A DNA stretch of 64,000 nucleotides from an uncultured Endomicrobiia bacterium (GCA_938040055.1 CALHWY010000029.1:35652-99651), one strand, 5' to 3'. Positions 9,648 to 19,816 are shown, counted from the stretch's first letter. A program made the numbers and translations. Notes: generated by a model not told the origin, from the letters alone.

Positions 9648-10175
9648 TTTTACTCTCCGTATACGCTTTTTTTAAAATATTCCCGAATTTACTTCAAAAT
9701 TTCCGCCATGATATTCATTTTCTCGCAGGGGCGCATTTCAAAAAAGAATAGTCAGAGTCTGTTCCTCCTTTATGCCGATTTATCCGGTTATCGTTCCAAA
9801 AAAAGTTTTTCGGCTTTTTATCTTTGATTATTTCCGGACTTTCCGCCATAAAAAGCCCTTCAAATATTTCCGCATTAACATAATATGCGCAAGTCTTGCG
9901 GCCGCCAGCAATATCGCCGGTTTTTACGAACGCGGCATTTTAAGACAAGACAGCTAAAACCGCCCTGACAATACCGCGCACCGGAAAACTTTTTTATTGC
10001 GCAAGTTCGTCATAGTTCAGCTCTCAGGAAAAGAATTTTCATTGACTGCAAAAAGAAGCTAAAATCAGGTTTATCCCCCAAAACTCCGGACAATATTTAA
10101 TAAAACCGCTTTCATAAAGAACTTTACTGCCCGTTCTTTGCTTATTCCCGACGCAAATGAAAGTGTGGTTTTTAT
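9648..10175. other. Intergenic region without a recognised gene
   Basis: These 528 bases lie between the proA start and the aconitase stop. No open frame with protein-like composition, no tRNA and no clear terminator was seen. Scattered A4C words occur but do not form a regular series. Confidence 0.6.
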
Positions 10176-12110
10176 TTATTTCGAATTCGTTTTTATCCAG
10201 TTGAGCAAACCGCCCGCAAAAAGGATTTCTTTCTGTCTTTTCGTCAGACTATAATCCACTTTTATTTTTGTTCCGTTAACCGAAGCCTCCAGCCCGCGTC
10301 CGCCGTCAAGAACATCTTTAATATTTTCAAATTCCACCTCATCGTTAAGATTCAACGCTTCATAATCCGAAGGATCCGAAAAAGTCAAAGGAATTATGCC
10401 GAAATTTATAAGGTTGGCAAGATGTATTCTCGCAAAAGATTTTACCAGAACCGCCTTAATCCCGAGATATCTGGGAGCAAGCGCCGCATGCTCTCTTGAC
10501 GAACCCTGTCCGTAATTCTCGCCGCCTATTATAATGCCGCTGCCAGAGGATTTCGCTCTTGAGGCAAAATCTTTGTCAACCGCGGCAAAAGTATGTTCCG
10601 AAATGGCGGGAAGATTGGATCTTAAAGGAAGAATCTTCGCGCCGGCGGGCAGAATATGGTCCGTAGAAATATTGTCTCCGACTTTCAGGACGACTTTTAC
10701 GCATATGTTTTTGTCCATGGGGGAAAAAGCGGGCAGAGATTTTATATTCGGCCCTTTTATAACTTCCACTCCTGAGCCGTCCGGTTCCGGCAGTTGGAAC
10801 TGTTTATCGTTTATGTGAAATTTTCCGGGTATTTTTATTTGCGGTTTTTCTCCGAAATACCGCATGGGATCTCTTATTTCGCCGCTGAGCGCGGCAGCCA
10901 AAGCGGTTTCCGGAGAACAAAGATATACCATGGCGTCTTTTGTTCCGCTTCTGCCTTCGAAATTTCTGTTAAAAGTTCTCAGCGAAACCGCGCCGCTTTT
11001 GGGAGCCTGCCCCATGCCTATGCACGGCCCGCACGCGCTTTCAAGCACTCTGGCGCCGCTGTCTATGATATCCGTAAACGCGCCGGTTACGGCAAGCATT
11101 GACATGACCTGTCTTGAGCCCGGAGAAATTACAAGGCTTACGTTTTTGTTTACCGTTTTTCCTCTAAGCACTTGCGCGGTAAGAAGCATGTCCGAAAGAG
11201 AGGAGTTCGTGCATGAACCTATCCCGACCTGATCGACTTTCACGGGTTTGCCGTCTTTATCTTTCACGTCTTTGACTTTCAGCACTTTGTCCGGCATGTG
11301 AGGCGCGGCTATAAGCGGTTCGAGTTTATCCAAATCTATGATTATTTCATCATCATATCCGGCGCCGGCGTCCGGCACTATTTCGCTCCATGATTCTCCC
11401 CGTCCCTGCCTTTGGAGAAAATCTTTGGTTATTTCATCCGAAGGGAAAACGCTTGTGGTCGCGCCGAGCTCCGTACCCATATTGGTTATGGTAGCCCTTT
11501 CGGGAACGGATAAAGTCTTTACCCCTTCCCCAGCAAATTCGTAGATTTTTCCTCTGCCGCCTTTTACCGTCTCAATGCGCAAAAGTTCGAGAATAATGTC
11601 TTTTGCGCTTACCCAATCCCTCAGCTTTCCTTTTAGATTGACTTTAACGATTTTGGGCATGGTTATATAAAAAGGCTGCCCCGCCATGGCGCATGCGACG
11701 TCCAGCCCGCCCGCCCCAAAAGCAAGCATTCCTATTCCTCCGCCGGTAGGAGTATGCGAATCGGAGCCTATAAGAGTCATGCCGGGCACGCCGAATCTTT
11801 CAAGATGAACCTGATGGCAGATACCGTTTCCTGCGGGAGAAAAGACTATGCCGTACTTTGCCGCTATCGTCTGCAGAAATTTATGGTCATCCGCGTTCTC
11901 AAAACCGGATTGAAGCGTATTGTGGTCTATATAACTGACGGAAAGCTTTGTTCTTACTTTGGCCACCCCCATAGCTTCAAACTGAAGATACGCCATTGTG
12001 CCCGTGGCGTCCTGAGTGAGAGTCTGATCTATTCTCAGCCCTATTTCTTCTCCGATCTTCATTTCCCCGCTTAATAAATGACTTTTAAGAATTTTTCTAG
12101 AAACGTTCAC
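10176..12110 (-). CDS. acn: Aconitate hydratase, single-chain Aquifex-type
   Basis: The 644-residue protein isomerises citrate and isocitrate through a [4Fe-4S] cluster. The cluster ligands are visible as Cys300 (GIGSCTNSS) and Cys360/Cys363 (ESACGPCIGMG). The swivel domain follows a linker at about 465 and holds GGENYGQGSSREHAALAPRY. The length and compact linker fit the Aquifex-type bacterial aconitases rather than the roughly 890-residue AcnA. The start is GTG (12108-12110) with AAGGGG upstream. No other citrate-cycle gene is in the window; a partial cycle feeding glutamate would agree with the proline genes. Confidence 0.93.
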   Translation of the reverse strand: MNVSRKILKSHLLSGEMKIGEEIGLRIDQTLTQDATGTMAYLQFEAMGVAKVRTKLSVSYIDHNTLQSGFENADDHKFLQTIAAKYGIVFSPAGNGICHQVHLERFGVPGMTLIGSDSHTPTGGGIGMLAFGAGGLDVACAMAGQPFYITMPKIVKVNLKGKLRDWVSAKDIILELLRIETVKGGRGKIYEFAGEGVKTLSVPERATITNMGTELGATTSVFPSDEITKDFLQRQGRGESWSEIVPDAGAGYDDEIIIDLDKLEPLIAAPHMPDKVLKVKDVKDKDGKPVKVDQVGIGSCTNSSLSDMLLTAQVLRGKTVNKNVSLVISPGSRQVMSMLAVTGAFTDIIDSGARVLESACGPCIGMGQAPKSGAVSLRTFNRNFEGRSGTKDAMVYLCSPETALAAALSGEIRDPMRYFGEKPQIKIPGKFHINDKQFQLPEPDGSGVEVIKGPNIKSLPAFSPMDKNICVKVVLKVGDNISTDHILPAGAKILPLRSNLPAISEHTFAAVDKDFASRAKSSGSGIIIGGENYGQGSSREHAALAPRYLGIKAVLVKSFARIHLANLINFGIIPLTFSDPSDYEALNLNDEVEFENIKDVLDGGRGLEASVNGTKIKVDYSLTKRQKEILFAGGLLNWIKTNSK

Positions 12111-12142
12111 CTGTTTTCCCCTTTCGGCATCATTTAAAATTA

Positions 12143-12171
12143 ATTTTACTATATTAGAAAACCATCTTCAA
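12143..12171 (-). promoter_or_regulatory. Candidate sigma-70 promoter of the aconitase gene
   Basis: On the minus strand TTGAAG (12166-12171) and TAAAAT (12143-12148) are 17 bases apart, placing a start of transcription about 25-30 bases before the GTG start codon. Confidence 0.55.
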
Positions 12172-12821
12172 ACTTTACGGAACCTCGGCATTAAAAAAAT
12201 CTTTATTTTGCCGGCTCTTTATTTGCCGCTTTCTCGCATATTTTTACAGATAAAAGCATAAGAAATTTTTTGCGGAATATATTTGCCGGACGCCTTTATT
12301 TTATCCCGGAACTTGCGGCAGTTCCGGAATGTTTTGCGCTTTCTAACATTCTTATCCGTAAAGATAAGACGTAAACCATACCGCAGGCGTCGATTGTTTT
12401 CATCATGAGCGTTTATTCTTGCCGCGCCGGCAAAATCAAACGCATTTGATTTGAAAAAAGACAAAATCCCGCGCAAAAGCGGAATACGCTAAAAGATTTA
12501 TGCTTCCGCCGGAAAAAACGCTTTTGTTAATGCAGACCGCAGGCGCTGCGGAGTCATGCCGAAAAAGGAGTTCAGCCGGACTTTCGCCATATCCTTGTCG
12601 ACAACGCAGTTTTTATCAATAAGAAGCGCCGTTTCCGCTTTGCCTTCGGCAATAAAGCGCGCGGACAAACGAAAAAAGCGAATTCATATAAGTATGCTTT
12701 TTAAACAAAGGCTCCGCGCATATACGAAAGATAAAATTTTGCCGCATTAAAAAAACGCTTCGCCAAAAAAATTGCCGTGACATGAAGGATATGCCCGCCG
12801 GGCGAAACGGCAAACGGAAGT
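12172..12821. other. Intergenic region without a recognised gene
   Basis: About 650 bases between the aconitase promoter and the next gene. A short minus-strand open frame (12219-12476) has no signal peptide, no Shine-Dalgarno site and a composition like translated non-coding DNA, so it is not called. Nothing else was recognised. Confidence 0.55.
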
Positions 12822-13364
12822 TTATTCGGCGGGAACCCGTCCGGAATTTTCTCCGGAACGCTTTTTGAACTCCATATATTTTTTATCCTCGTTCATTACA
12901 GTCTTGACCATCATTTTAGAAATTTTAGGTATCCGGGATATACGCATAAACTCTTCTTTAGCCGCAAGAGCGGCATAATAATTGCCGCAGGCAAGGTATG
13001 CTTCGGCAAGAGTTTTATCTTCGCCTTCAATATCGCTTAGCGAAGAACGCATCCGGCTGTAATATTCTATTGCCTGTTCATTGTCCTCAAACTGCATATC
13101 CCCTCTATTTTCGGCTATAATATTTTCATACCGGGCTTTTTGTCCGGCGCGCTCGTTTATATTCATGTCCAAAAATAAAATATAGTCGCTTATTTCTTCA
13201 TCCGTAGCCTTGGCGGAATTAAACGCTTCCATAGCCTGGGGGTCTGTAAAAATTCTGTAAACGCATGAACCTATGCCAAGCGCTATAAGGAAAAATATCA
13301 CTCCCGCGGTTATAAGAATTATTTTTAACGCCTTGCTGCCGTTTTTGTTTTCTTTATTTTCCAT
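12822..13364 (-). CDS. Single-pass membrane protein of unknown function
   Basis: The 180-residue protein has a short charged N terminus, one membrane helix (about 13-35, LKIILITAGVIFFLIALGIG) and an acidic helical domain that may contain a degenerate TPR-like hairpin around LAEAYLACGNYYAALAAKEE. The ATG at 13364 has a good ribosome binding site (GGGAGAG, 5-6 bases upstream). It stands alone between two long intergenic regions. I do not recognise a family. Confidence 0.75.
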   Translation of the reverse strand: MENKENKNGSKALKIILITAGVIFFLIALGIGSCVYRIFTDPQAMEAFNSAKATDEEISDYILFLDMNINERAGQKARYENIIAENRGDMQFEDNEQAIEYYSRMRSSLSDIEGEDKTLAEAYLACGNYYAALAAKEEFMRISRIPKISKMMVKTVMNEDKKYMEFKKRSGENSGRVPAE

Positions 13365-14306
13365 TTTACTCTCCCTAAATAAAATATATGCGCATTTATT
13401 TTACAAAAAGATTATGCGGTTTGAAAATATAAAACGGAATTCTTTTTCTGCGTATTATAACGGACGCAAATGTCTTTGTTCCGGATTTTAATTTATTCGG
13501 ACAAATATTTTTGCGGGCATGCCTTTTTTGCCGTCAATGAAAGAAGTCCCGCCGGAGAAGCTTTTTTATCGTTTATTCAGCGGCAAACTTTGCAAAGCCC
13601 CAAAAGCAAAGCCGCAGACGCCGATATTTGCCGGATTTTCAGTTTGTTGAACGTATTGTAAAATTTTATCGCCGCCGTATCCGCGCCGCTCCGGCGGGCA
13701 GAATCGGCTGTCCTGAGTCCGCGCAAAATATCGGCAGCTTCCGCCGTACGTTTGGCCAAGAAAGCTACAAAATATTTAAGTTTACGCTTTAACAAACGCC
13801 CGGGCGCATATACATATATCGGTCTGATATTTACATTCGCTTTTTCATTATTTCCTTTATCCGCGCCGTTCCGTTTGTCCGAAAATACAAAAAGCCAAGG
13901 TAAAAATTAAAAGACCAAAGTTTTATTTTTTGCCGCAAGATTTGCATCAGCAGGCCGAGCCGGCAATAAATATATTCAGTCAAAAGAAAAAGTCCGCGAA
14001 ACCTTAATTTATGACACTAAGGCGGAAAGCCGGATTTTTCTAATGTTACAGCGCATTAGTTAAATAAAATTTACCGCAAAACTTCTTACGTTTTCAAATA
14101 AACTCCCCAAAAACCGCTTTGCTTATAAAGATTTTTTTGAGATTTCCTGCGAAAACCGGAGATATATCGCAGGTTTTACAATAATAACGGGCTTGTCAGC
14201 CGCTTTAGTTTTTTAACATAAGAACGCTTTCGATTTCATTTGCATTGACAGCCCGACCGACGATTGCCTTTTTTATTCTTTTTTTGCTATATTAGTAAAT
14301 TACACT
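13365..14306. other. Long divergent intergenic region
   Basis: The 942 bases separate two divergent genes. Short frames exist on both strands but none has protein-like composition, a start signal or a recognisable domain. A possible -10 (TATATT, 14288-14293) lies 13 bases before the ATG of the plus-strand gene; the best -35 match is only TTGCCT at 18 bases spacing. Confidence 0.5.
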
Positions 14307-15938
14307 ATGGAATTTAATACACAAAACAACCGTTTAATGTTTATAGTTTTGAGTTTTTTAATTTTTATAACGGCTTTCTTTGTTTACCGGAAAACCATCA
14401 ACTACGAACTTACGGATTTGGATGATACAAATTTTATTCACACATGCGCTCCGCATTATGTCCGGGAAAACGCGCTTATTGAAGCTTTTAAGCAAAACGT
14501 GTTGTTCGGCGGACCGACGCATTATTACAGACCTCTGCTTTCCGCGTCATTTGTCATAGGCTATAAAATAGCGGGGGAATCCGAAAGCTTCGGACATCTT
14601 ACAAATGTTTTGCTGCACTGCATATGCTCGGTTCTCGTGTTTTTATTTCTCCGCGGATACATATGTAAAAACAAAACTTTTTATGACGCAACCATATCGT
14701 TTGCCGCCGCGCTTTTATTCGCGGTTCATCCTCTCGCCATTTATACGGCGGCGTGGATACCCGGCAGAAACGACTCCATTTTTTTCATCAACTTCACGGC
14801 GGCGTTAATATTTTTTATCGAATATACGGAAAAACGGAAATTATATTTTCTCGCGCCGCATATTTTTTTCACGGTTTTATGCTTTTTTACCAAAGAATCG
14901 GCGGTGGTCGTTCCTTTTGTTTTTATGTTTTATTATTTTACTCATAAAAAAAGGGAATCGAAATTTCCGATTGCGGCATGCGTTTTATGGCTTTTTTTTA
15001 TGTTTGTATTTTTTTACGCGCGCAAGCTTGCTTTGACGGAAGCCGGACTTTCTTTAAAAATGTTGAATTTCAGCGATGATAACCTGGGAATGTTTTTTGA
15101 CTATTATGCTTGCGCCTTTTTTTTAAGAACGCCTTTCGGCGCAAACGTCAGCATTAAAATCATAATTATGGGAACGGCGGCGATATTTGCTGCGGCCTGT
15201 TTTGCTTTTTTTAATAAAAAAGATAAAGATCAAATCAAACGCGGTTTTTTCTGGTTTTGTTTTCCTTTTTTATTTTTGGCCGCCAATATCGCGGGCGAAA
15301 GGCTATGGTTTCAGGGAAACAGAATGTACTTGCCGATGCTTGCAATAATTATTTTGTTTTTTTCTTTCATAAAGACTTTTCTCCGCGGACAAAAAAGCAA
15401 AATTCTTGCGGCGGTTTTCGCGGCGGTGACAATCGCGGCGGCGGTATCCATAACGCGCGGCAAAGCGGAAAACTTTAAAAACAGCCTTGCGTTTTGGGAG
15501 GCGGTCATCGGCGACAGCTTGAAAATAAATATAACCGCGCATAAATTTCACTCTTATGCTTTAATAAATAACGGAAAATTTCAGGAAGCCGCAAACGAAA
15601 TGCTTGCAATATGCGAAAGAACGAACTATTCGTACGGAGAGATGAATTATCTTCTATCTCTCGCGCTGCTGCTTAACGGAAATTTCGACGGCGCCGCCAA
15701 ACTTCTTGAATTTATGGTCGGGCAAAAACAAATGCTTACGCCGCAGGTTTATGCAAATCTTATAATAGCCTGCTATTTTTTAAACGATAAGAAAAAAATG
15801 GATTTTTATTTTAACAGACTGGCGGAACTCACAAAAGCTTCTCCTGAGGAACTAAACGAATACATTAACGGTTATTTTAAGTTCTTGAAATCAAAAGTCC
15901 AAATGAAAAACGCGGCTGAAAATCATATGCCCGCATGA
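14307..15938 (+). CDS. TMTC-like membrane glycosyltransferase with TPR tail
   Basis: The 543-residue protein has about ten membrane helices (about 10-400) and a C-terminal TPR-like soluble region (about 405-530). The conserved early stretch ELTDLDDTNFI and later FAVHPLAIYTAAWIPGRND are hallmarks of TPR-containing protein O-mannosyltransferase-like proteins (PMT/ArnT fold), which move sugars from lipid carriers to exported proteins. The substrate cannot be told from sequence. A second protein with the same motifs is encoded at 20697-22361. The ATG has no Shine-Dalgarno site. The stop codon lies within the arm of a strong terminator hairpin shared with clpB. Confidence 0.78.
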   Translation: MEFNTQNNRLMFIVLSFLIFITAFFVYRKTINYELTDLDDTNFIHTCAPHYVRENALIEAFKQNVLFGGPTHYYRPLLSASFVIGYKIAGESESFGHLTNVLLHCICSVLVFLFLRGYICKNKTFYDATISFAAALLFAVHPLAIYTAAWIPGRNDSIFFINFTAALIFFIEYTEKRKLYFLAPHIFFTVLCFFTKESAVVVPFVFMFYYFTHKKRESKFPIAACVLWLFFMFVFFYARKLALTEAGLSLKMLNFSDDNLGMFFDYYACAFFLRTPFGANVSIKIIIMGTAAIFAAACFAFFNKKDKDQIKRGFFWFCFPFLFLAANIAGERLWFQGNRMYLPMLAIIILFFSFIKTFLRGQKSKILAAVFAAVTIAAAVSITRGKAENFKNSLAFWEAVIGDSLKINITAHKFHSYALINNGKFQEAANEMLAICERTNYSYGEMNYLLSLALLLNGNFDGAAKLLEFMVGQKQMLTPQVYANLIIACYFLNDKKKMDFYFNRLAELTKASPEELNEYINGYFKFLKSKVQMKNAAENHMPA

Positions 15939-15974
15939 AAAAGGGGGCTAAAAAATTCCGCTCCCTTTTTCATG
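15934..15974. terminator. Bidirectional intrinsic terminator between TMTC-like gene and clpB
   Basis: A 15-base-pair stem (arms 15934-15948 and 15960-15974, one G-T pair) closes an 11-base loop. The stem is flanked by A5 and T5 within its arms and followed by a T8 run at 15986-15993. It sits between convergent stops (15938 and 15995) and can serve both strands. Confidence 0.85.
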
Positions 15975-15994
15975 CAGCCCGCGCTTTTTTTTAA

Positions 15995-18607
15995 TTAATT
16001 TACATACCCTTTTTTAAACTCCAGTTTTTCGGGCGATTTTGCTTTAGGCGCGTCTATTTTTATTCTGTCGCCTTCTTTAAATTCTCCGGAGATGAGTTTG
16101 GACGAAAGCGGATTTATCAAATAAGTCTGCAATGCCCTTTTTAACGGTCTCGCCCCGAAAGCGGAATCATATCCTTTTTGCGAGATAAAATTTTTCGCTT
16201 TGTCGGTAAGCTCAATATATATTTTTCTTTCCTCAAGCCGTTTTTCAACGGCGCTTATCTGAATATCGATAATTTTTTCCAGATCTTTTCCGTCCAGCTT
16301 CCTGAAAATGATAATATCGTCTATTCTGTTTAAAAATTCGGGGCGGAAACAGCCGCTTAGCTCGGCGCCGACTTTTTCTTTCATCTCTTCATAGTCTTCG
16401 GTTTCCCGAATATGGCGGGAGCCTATATTTGACGTCATTATCACCACTGTATTTTTAAAATCCACCGTTCTTCCCTGCCCGTCGGTAAGCCTGCCGTCGT
16501 CAAGAAGCTGCAATAAAACATTAAAAACTTCCGGATTTGCTTTTTCGATTTCATCAAACAATATCACGCAATAAGGCCTTCTGCGCACCGCTTCCGTAAG
16601 CTGCCCGCCTTCCTCAAAGCCCACATATCCGGGAGGGGCGCCTATAAGGCGCGACACGCTGTGCTTTTCCATATATTCGGACATATCGATCCTGACTATG
16701 TTTTTTTCATCGTCAAAAAGAATGACCGCAAGAGATTTTGCAAGTTCCGTCTTGCCCACTCCCGTGGGTCCCAGAAAAAGAAAAGAGCCTATGGGCTTGT
16801 CCGGATCCGACAATCCCGAACGCGAACGTCTCACCGCGTTTGAAACCGCGGTCACGGCTTCGTCTTGTCCCACCACGCGTTTATGCAGATTTTCTTCCAT
16901 TTTCAGAAGTTTAAGAGTTTCGCCCTCCATCATGCGGGTTACCGGAATGCCCGTCCATTTGCTTACAACTTCCGCTATATCCTCTTCGTCGACTTCTTCT
17001 TTAAGCATTTTTTTATCTTTTTGCAGATTTGCAAGCTTTTTATTTTCTTCTTCCATTTCTTTCTGAAGCTGCGGAATTTTCCCGTAACGGATTTCAGCCG
17101 CGGCGTTCAAATCGCCGTTTCTTTCGGCCGCCTGCTCCTCAAGTTTCATGGTTTCAAGGCGAGCCTTAATATTTCTAATTTGCGAAATTGAAGCTTTCTC
17201 TTTTTCCCACTGCACTTTCATTTCCGCGGATTCATGTTTTAATTTATCTATCTCTTTTTCCATATTCAACAGACGCTGTTTTGAAGCGGAGTCCGTTTCT
17301 TTTTTCAATGCCTGTCTTTCAATCTCCAGCTGCATAAGCCTGCGCCTGACCACGTCAAGCTCGGTGGGCATTGAATCTATCTCTATTCTCAGCCTGCTTG
17401 CCGCCTCATCCATAAGATCTATGGCTTTATCCGGGAGATATCTGTCCGTGATATATCTTGCGGAAAGAGACGCCGCTGCCACCAGCGCGGAATCCTTTAT
17501 TTTAACGCCGTGATGTATCTCGTACTTTTCCTGCAATCCTCTCAGTATGGCGATTGTATCCTCAACCGAAGGCTCGCCGGCAAAAATAGGCTGGAAACGG
17601 CGCTCCAGAGCGGCGTCTTTTTCAATATATTTTCTGTATTCGTCAAGAGTAGTGGCGCCTACCATTTTCAGTTCGCCTCTGGCAAGCATCGGTTTCAGCA
17701 TATTTGCCGCGTCTACCGCGCCTTCGGACGATCCGGCGCCGACTATAGTGTGAAGTTCGTCGACAAATAAAATTATTTTTCCCGCCGCCGCCTGTATTTC
17801 TTTCAATACCGCTTTCAGCCTGTCTTCAAATTCTCCCCTGTACTTGGCTCCGGCGATAAGCGCTCCCAAATCAAGCGCTATTACTTTCTTATCTTTCAGC
17901 GTTTCGGGAATGTCTCCCGAAACAATTCTCTGCGCCAGCCCTTCCACGATGGCGGTTTTTCCTACTCCGGGTTCGCCTATGACAACAGGATTGTTTTTCG
18001 TTCTTCTTGACAAAACCTGCACGCACCTGCGGATCTCATCGTCCCGCCCGATGACAGGATCAAGTTTTCCGCTTTTCGCAAGCCCGGTCAAATCTCTTCC
18101 GTACTTTTCCAAAGCCTGGTATTTGGCTTCGGGATTTCTGTCGGTAACTTTTTGGCCGCCTCTTATTCCGGCGAGTATTTTCAGTATAATGTCTTTTGTA
18201 AGCCCGTATTTTTTAAGTATTTCCGAAACTTTTTCACCCGATGCGGCCGCCGCGGCAATAAGCATATGCTCCGTAGAAACAAACTCGTCTTTAATATTTG
18301 CGGCCGTTTTTTCGGATTCGCTAAGTATTTTGCCGAGAGAATCCGAAAGATACGGCTGTCCCGCGGAAACTTTAGGCTTTTTTTCTATTTCAGAAAGCAG
18401 ATCTTTTAATATATTGGAAACAACGAGTTCTTCCTGTCCGGCCGCGGCCGACTTTTTTATAATAGCCTTTACAATCCCCTCATCCTGCTTTACAAGAGCG
18501 TAAAGAAGATGTTCCGGATCAAGCGCCTGATTTCCGTACTCGGCGGCAATATTTTGCATATCCGCCAAAGCTTCCTGCGACTTTTCGGTAAATTTGGATA
18601 AATTCAT
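15995..18607 (-). CDS. clpB: ClpB disaggregase (Hsp100)
   Basis: The 870-residue chaperone has an N-terminal Clp repeat domain (about 1-145), a first AAA+ module with Walker A GEPGVGKT, a long coiled-coil middle domain (about 400-520) and a second AAA+ module with GPTGVGKT and the sequence GAPPGYVGFEEGGQLTEAV. ClpB works with DnaK to dissolve protein aggregates. The presence of the middle domain separates it from ClpA and ClpX. The start was set at 18607 because AAGGAGG lies six bases upstream; an upstream in-frame ATG at 18640 has no such site. A CIRCE element and consensus promoter lie upstream. Confidence 0.97.
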   Translation of the reverse strand: MNLSKFTEKSQEALADMQNIAAEYGNQALDPEHLLYALVKQDEGIVKAIIKKSAAAGQEELVVSNILKDLLSEIEKKPKVSAGQPYLSDSLGKILSESEKTAANIKDEFVSTEHMLIAAAAASGEKVSEILKKYGLTKDIILKILAGIRGGQKVTDRNPEAKYQALEKYGRDLTGLAKSGKLDPVIGRDDEIRRCVQVLSRRTKNNPVVIGEPGVGKTAIVEGLAQRIVSGDIPETLKDKKVIALDLGALIAGAKYRGEFEDRLKAVLKEIQAAAGKIILFVDELHTIVGAGSSEGAVDAANMLKPMLARGELKMVGATTLDEYRKYIEKDAALERRFQPIFAGEPSVEDTIAILRGLQEKYEIHHGVKIKDSALVAAASLSARYITDRYLPDKAIDLMDEAASRLRIEIDSMPTELDVVRRRLMQLEIERQALKKETDSASKQRLLNMEKEIDKLKHESAEMKVQWEKEKASISQIRNIKARLETMKLEEQAAERNGDLNAAAEIRYGKIPQLQKEMEEENKKLANLQKDKKMLKEEVDEEDIAEVVSKWTGIPVTRMMEGETLKLLKMEENLHKRVVGQDEAVTAVSNAVRRSRSGLSDPDKPIGSFLFLGPTGVGKTELAKSLAVILFDDEKNIVRIDMSEYMEKHSVSRLIGAPPGYVGFEEGGQLTEAVRRRPYCVILFDEIEKANPEVFNVLLQLLDDGRLTDGQGRTVDFKNTVVIMTSNIGSRHIRETEDYEEMKEKVGAELSGCFRPEFLNRIDDIIIFRKLDGKDLEKIIDIQISAVEKRLEERKIYIELTDKAKNFISQKGYDSAFGARPLKRALQTYLINPLSSKLISGEFKEGDRIKIDAPKAKSPEKLEFKKGYVN

Positions 18608-18693
18608 TTTTTCCTCCTTGCGCTTAAAAACAAAATACAAACGTAAAATGCGGCTGTATTTCAGCTTGTGAATTTAAATTCAAAAAACGATAT

Positions 18694-18720
18694 TTAGCGC
18701 TCAACCATTACGAGCGCTAT
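18694..18720 (-). promoter_or_regulatory. CIRCE operator (HrcA binding site) of clpB
   Basis: TTAGCGCTC-N9-GAGCGCTAT reproduces the HrcA operator consensus (TTAGCACTC-N9-GAGTGCTAA) with the exact 9-9-9 geometry. The substituted arm bases (G for A, C for T) are compensatory, so the palindrome is kept. It overlaps the end of the -10 box, where bound HrcA repressor would block the promoter until heat shock. The hrcA gene itself is not in this window. Confidence 0.9.
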
Positions 18721-18747
18721 TTTAATATTAATAAAAGTTTTTGTCAA
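18719..18747 (-). promoter_or_regulatory. Sigma-70 promoter of clpB
   Basis: On the minus strand a perfect TTGACA (18742-18747) and TAAAAT (18719-18724) are 17 bases apart. The CIRCE palindrome begins at the -10 box. The leader to the clpB ATG is about 105 bases. Confidence 0.9.
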
Positions 18748-18835
18748 GAAAAAATTTTACGGAGTTCTTAAAACCGATTTTCGCCGACACATTGAAAAGA
18801 TTTTTTAAAATAAAGCGGATGGGATATCCGAAGAA

Positions 18836-19498
18836 TTATTTCGTATTATGCTGTTTTTTGCAGTCATTGATGACGGCGTTTATTTTCGCTTCCAGCTTTT
18901 TCTGTTCGCCGAGCACAAATTTCATCGCGTCGGCGATGGGGTCGGGGAGTTTGGCATGCTCAAGCTTTTCGACTTCTTCGGCGCTGTATCCTATGCTTAT
19001 TCTGGCGGGAACGCCCATGGCCGTGGCATTGGCCGGAACATTATGCGTTACCACCGAAGCCGCGCCTATTCTGGCATGATCTCCTACGGTAATCGCGCCC
19101 AAAACAATGGCGTTTGTGCCAAGCACGACGCCATTGCCCACGGTAGGATGCCTTTTCTTTTTTTCAAGAGAAGTTCCTCCGAGCAAAACACCTTTATATA
19201 TTAAAACATCGTCTCCGACTTCAGCGGTTTCGCCTATGACTACTCCCATGCCGTGGTCAATAAACACTCTTCTTCCTATTTTTGCGCCGGGATGAATTTC
19301 AATACCCGTGAGAAATCTTGAGGCATGTGAAAGAAATCTGCCTAAGAAATATAGTTTATGCGTCCATAACCAATGCGAAATCCTGTAAAATATCATAGCA
19401 TGAAGACCCGGATAGCATAACAAGACTTCCGGCCAGGAACGCGCCGCGGGATCTTTATGGAAAATATTGTCCACGTCTTCTTTAAGAATTTTAAACAT
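18836..19498 (-). CDS. cysE: Serine O-acetyltransferase
   Basis: The 220-residue protein transfers acetyl from acetyl-CoA to serine, the first step of cysteine synthesis. It has the N-terminal helical domain (LLCYPGLHAMIFYRISHWLW) and the left-handed beta-helix hexapeptide domain with GIEIHPGAKIGRRVFIDHGM, the active-site histidine region. The ATG at 19498 is preferred: GGAG lies upstream and homology of the CysE family begins there, while a longer in-frame start at 19582 would add an unsupported tail. The gene stands alone behind its own promoter; the sulfhydrylase gene at 31112 would be a metabolic partner. Confidence 0.95.
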   Translation of the reverse strand: MFKILKEDVDNIFHKDPAARSWPEVLLCYPGLHAMIFYRISHWLWTHKLYFLGRFLSHASRFLTGIEIHPGAKIGRRVFIDHGMGVVIGETAEVGDDVLIYKGVLLGGTSLEKKKRHPTVGNGVVLGTNAIVLGAITVGDHARIGAASVVTHNVPANATAMGVPARISIGYSAEEVEKLEHAKLPDPIADAMKFVLGEQKKLEAKINAVINDCKKQHNTK

Positions 19499-19528
19499 AA
19501 AAATCTTTCTCCGTAAACTTACCCGCTT

Positions 19529-19557
19529 ATTATAACATAAAAGATAATCTGCGTCAT
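19529..19557 (-). promoter_or_regulatory. Candidate promoter of cysE
   Basis: A consensus -10 TATAAT (19529-19534, minus strand) lies 17 bases from ATGACG (19552-19557, four of six matches to TTGACA), about 30 bases before the ATG. Confidence 0.6.
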
Positions 19558-19784
19558 TATAAAAATACCGGCTGAAGTTCAATTATACATAAAAGCAAAA
19601 CTTATTGATTTTTCAATATTTCAGTTATGTGGCCGCCAGAAAGAGACGTTTTTTGCACAATTGCGGCGCAATATCAAACAAATACCGCCCGTTTCTTATA
19701 TTCCTTATATTATCCGCACTTTTAATTTGACAGAACCAAATGCGGCGCAAAGAACAGACCGCGTAAAACGTCCTGCAGATAATA

Positions 19785-19816
19785 AAGAGCCCCGGCTGAA
19801 ATTTACCGAGGCTCTT
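19785..19816 (-). terminator. Hairpin terminator of the H1-like gene
   Basis: An 11-base-pair stem (19785-19795 with 19806-19816, one G-T pair) and 10-base loop lie 20 bases after the stop of the H1-like gene and are followed on the minus strand by TTTATTAT. Confidence 0.75.

Noticed and set aside
12219..12476. Minus-strand open frame of 85 codons upstream of aconitase
   Set aside because: No ribosome site, no domain, and composition like translated non-coding DNA; not called as a gene.
17844..18503. Plus-strand open frame of 219 codons
   Set aside because: Antisense to the highly conserved ClpB sequence; Ser-rich translation typical of a shadow frame.
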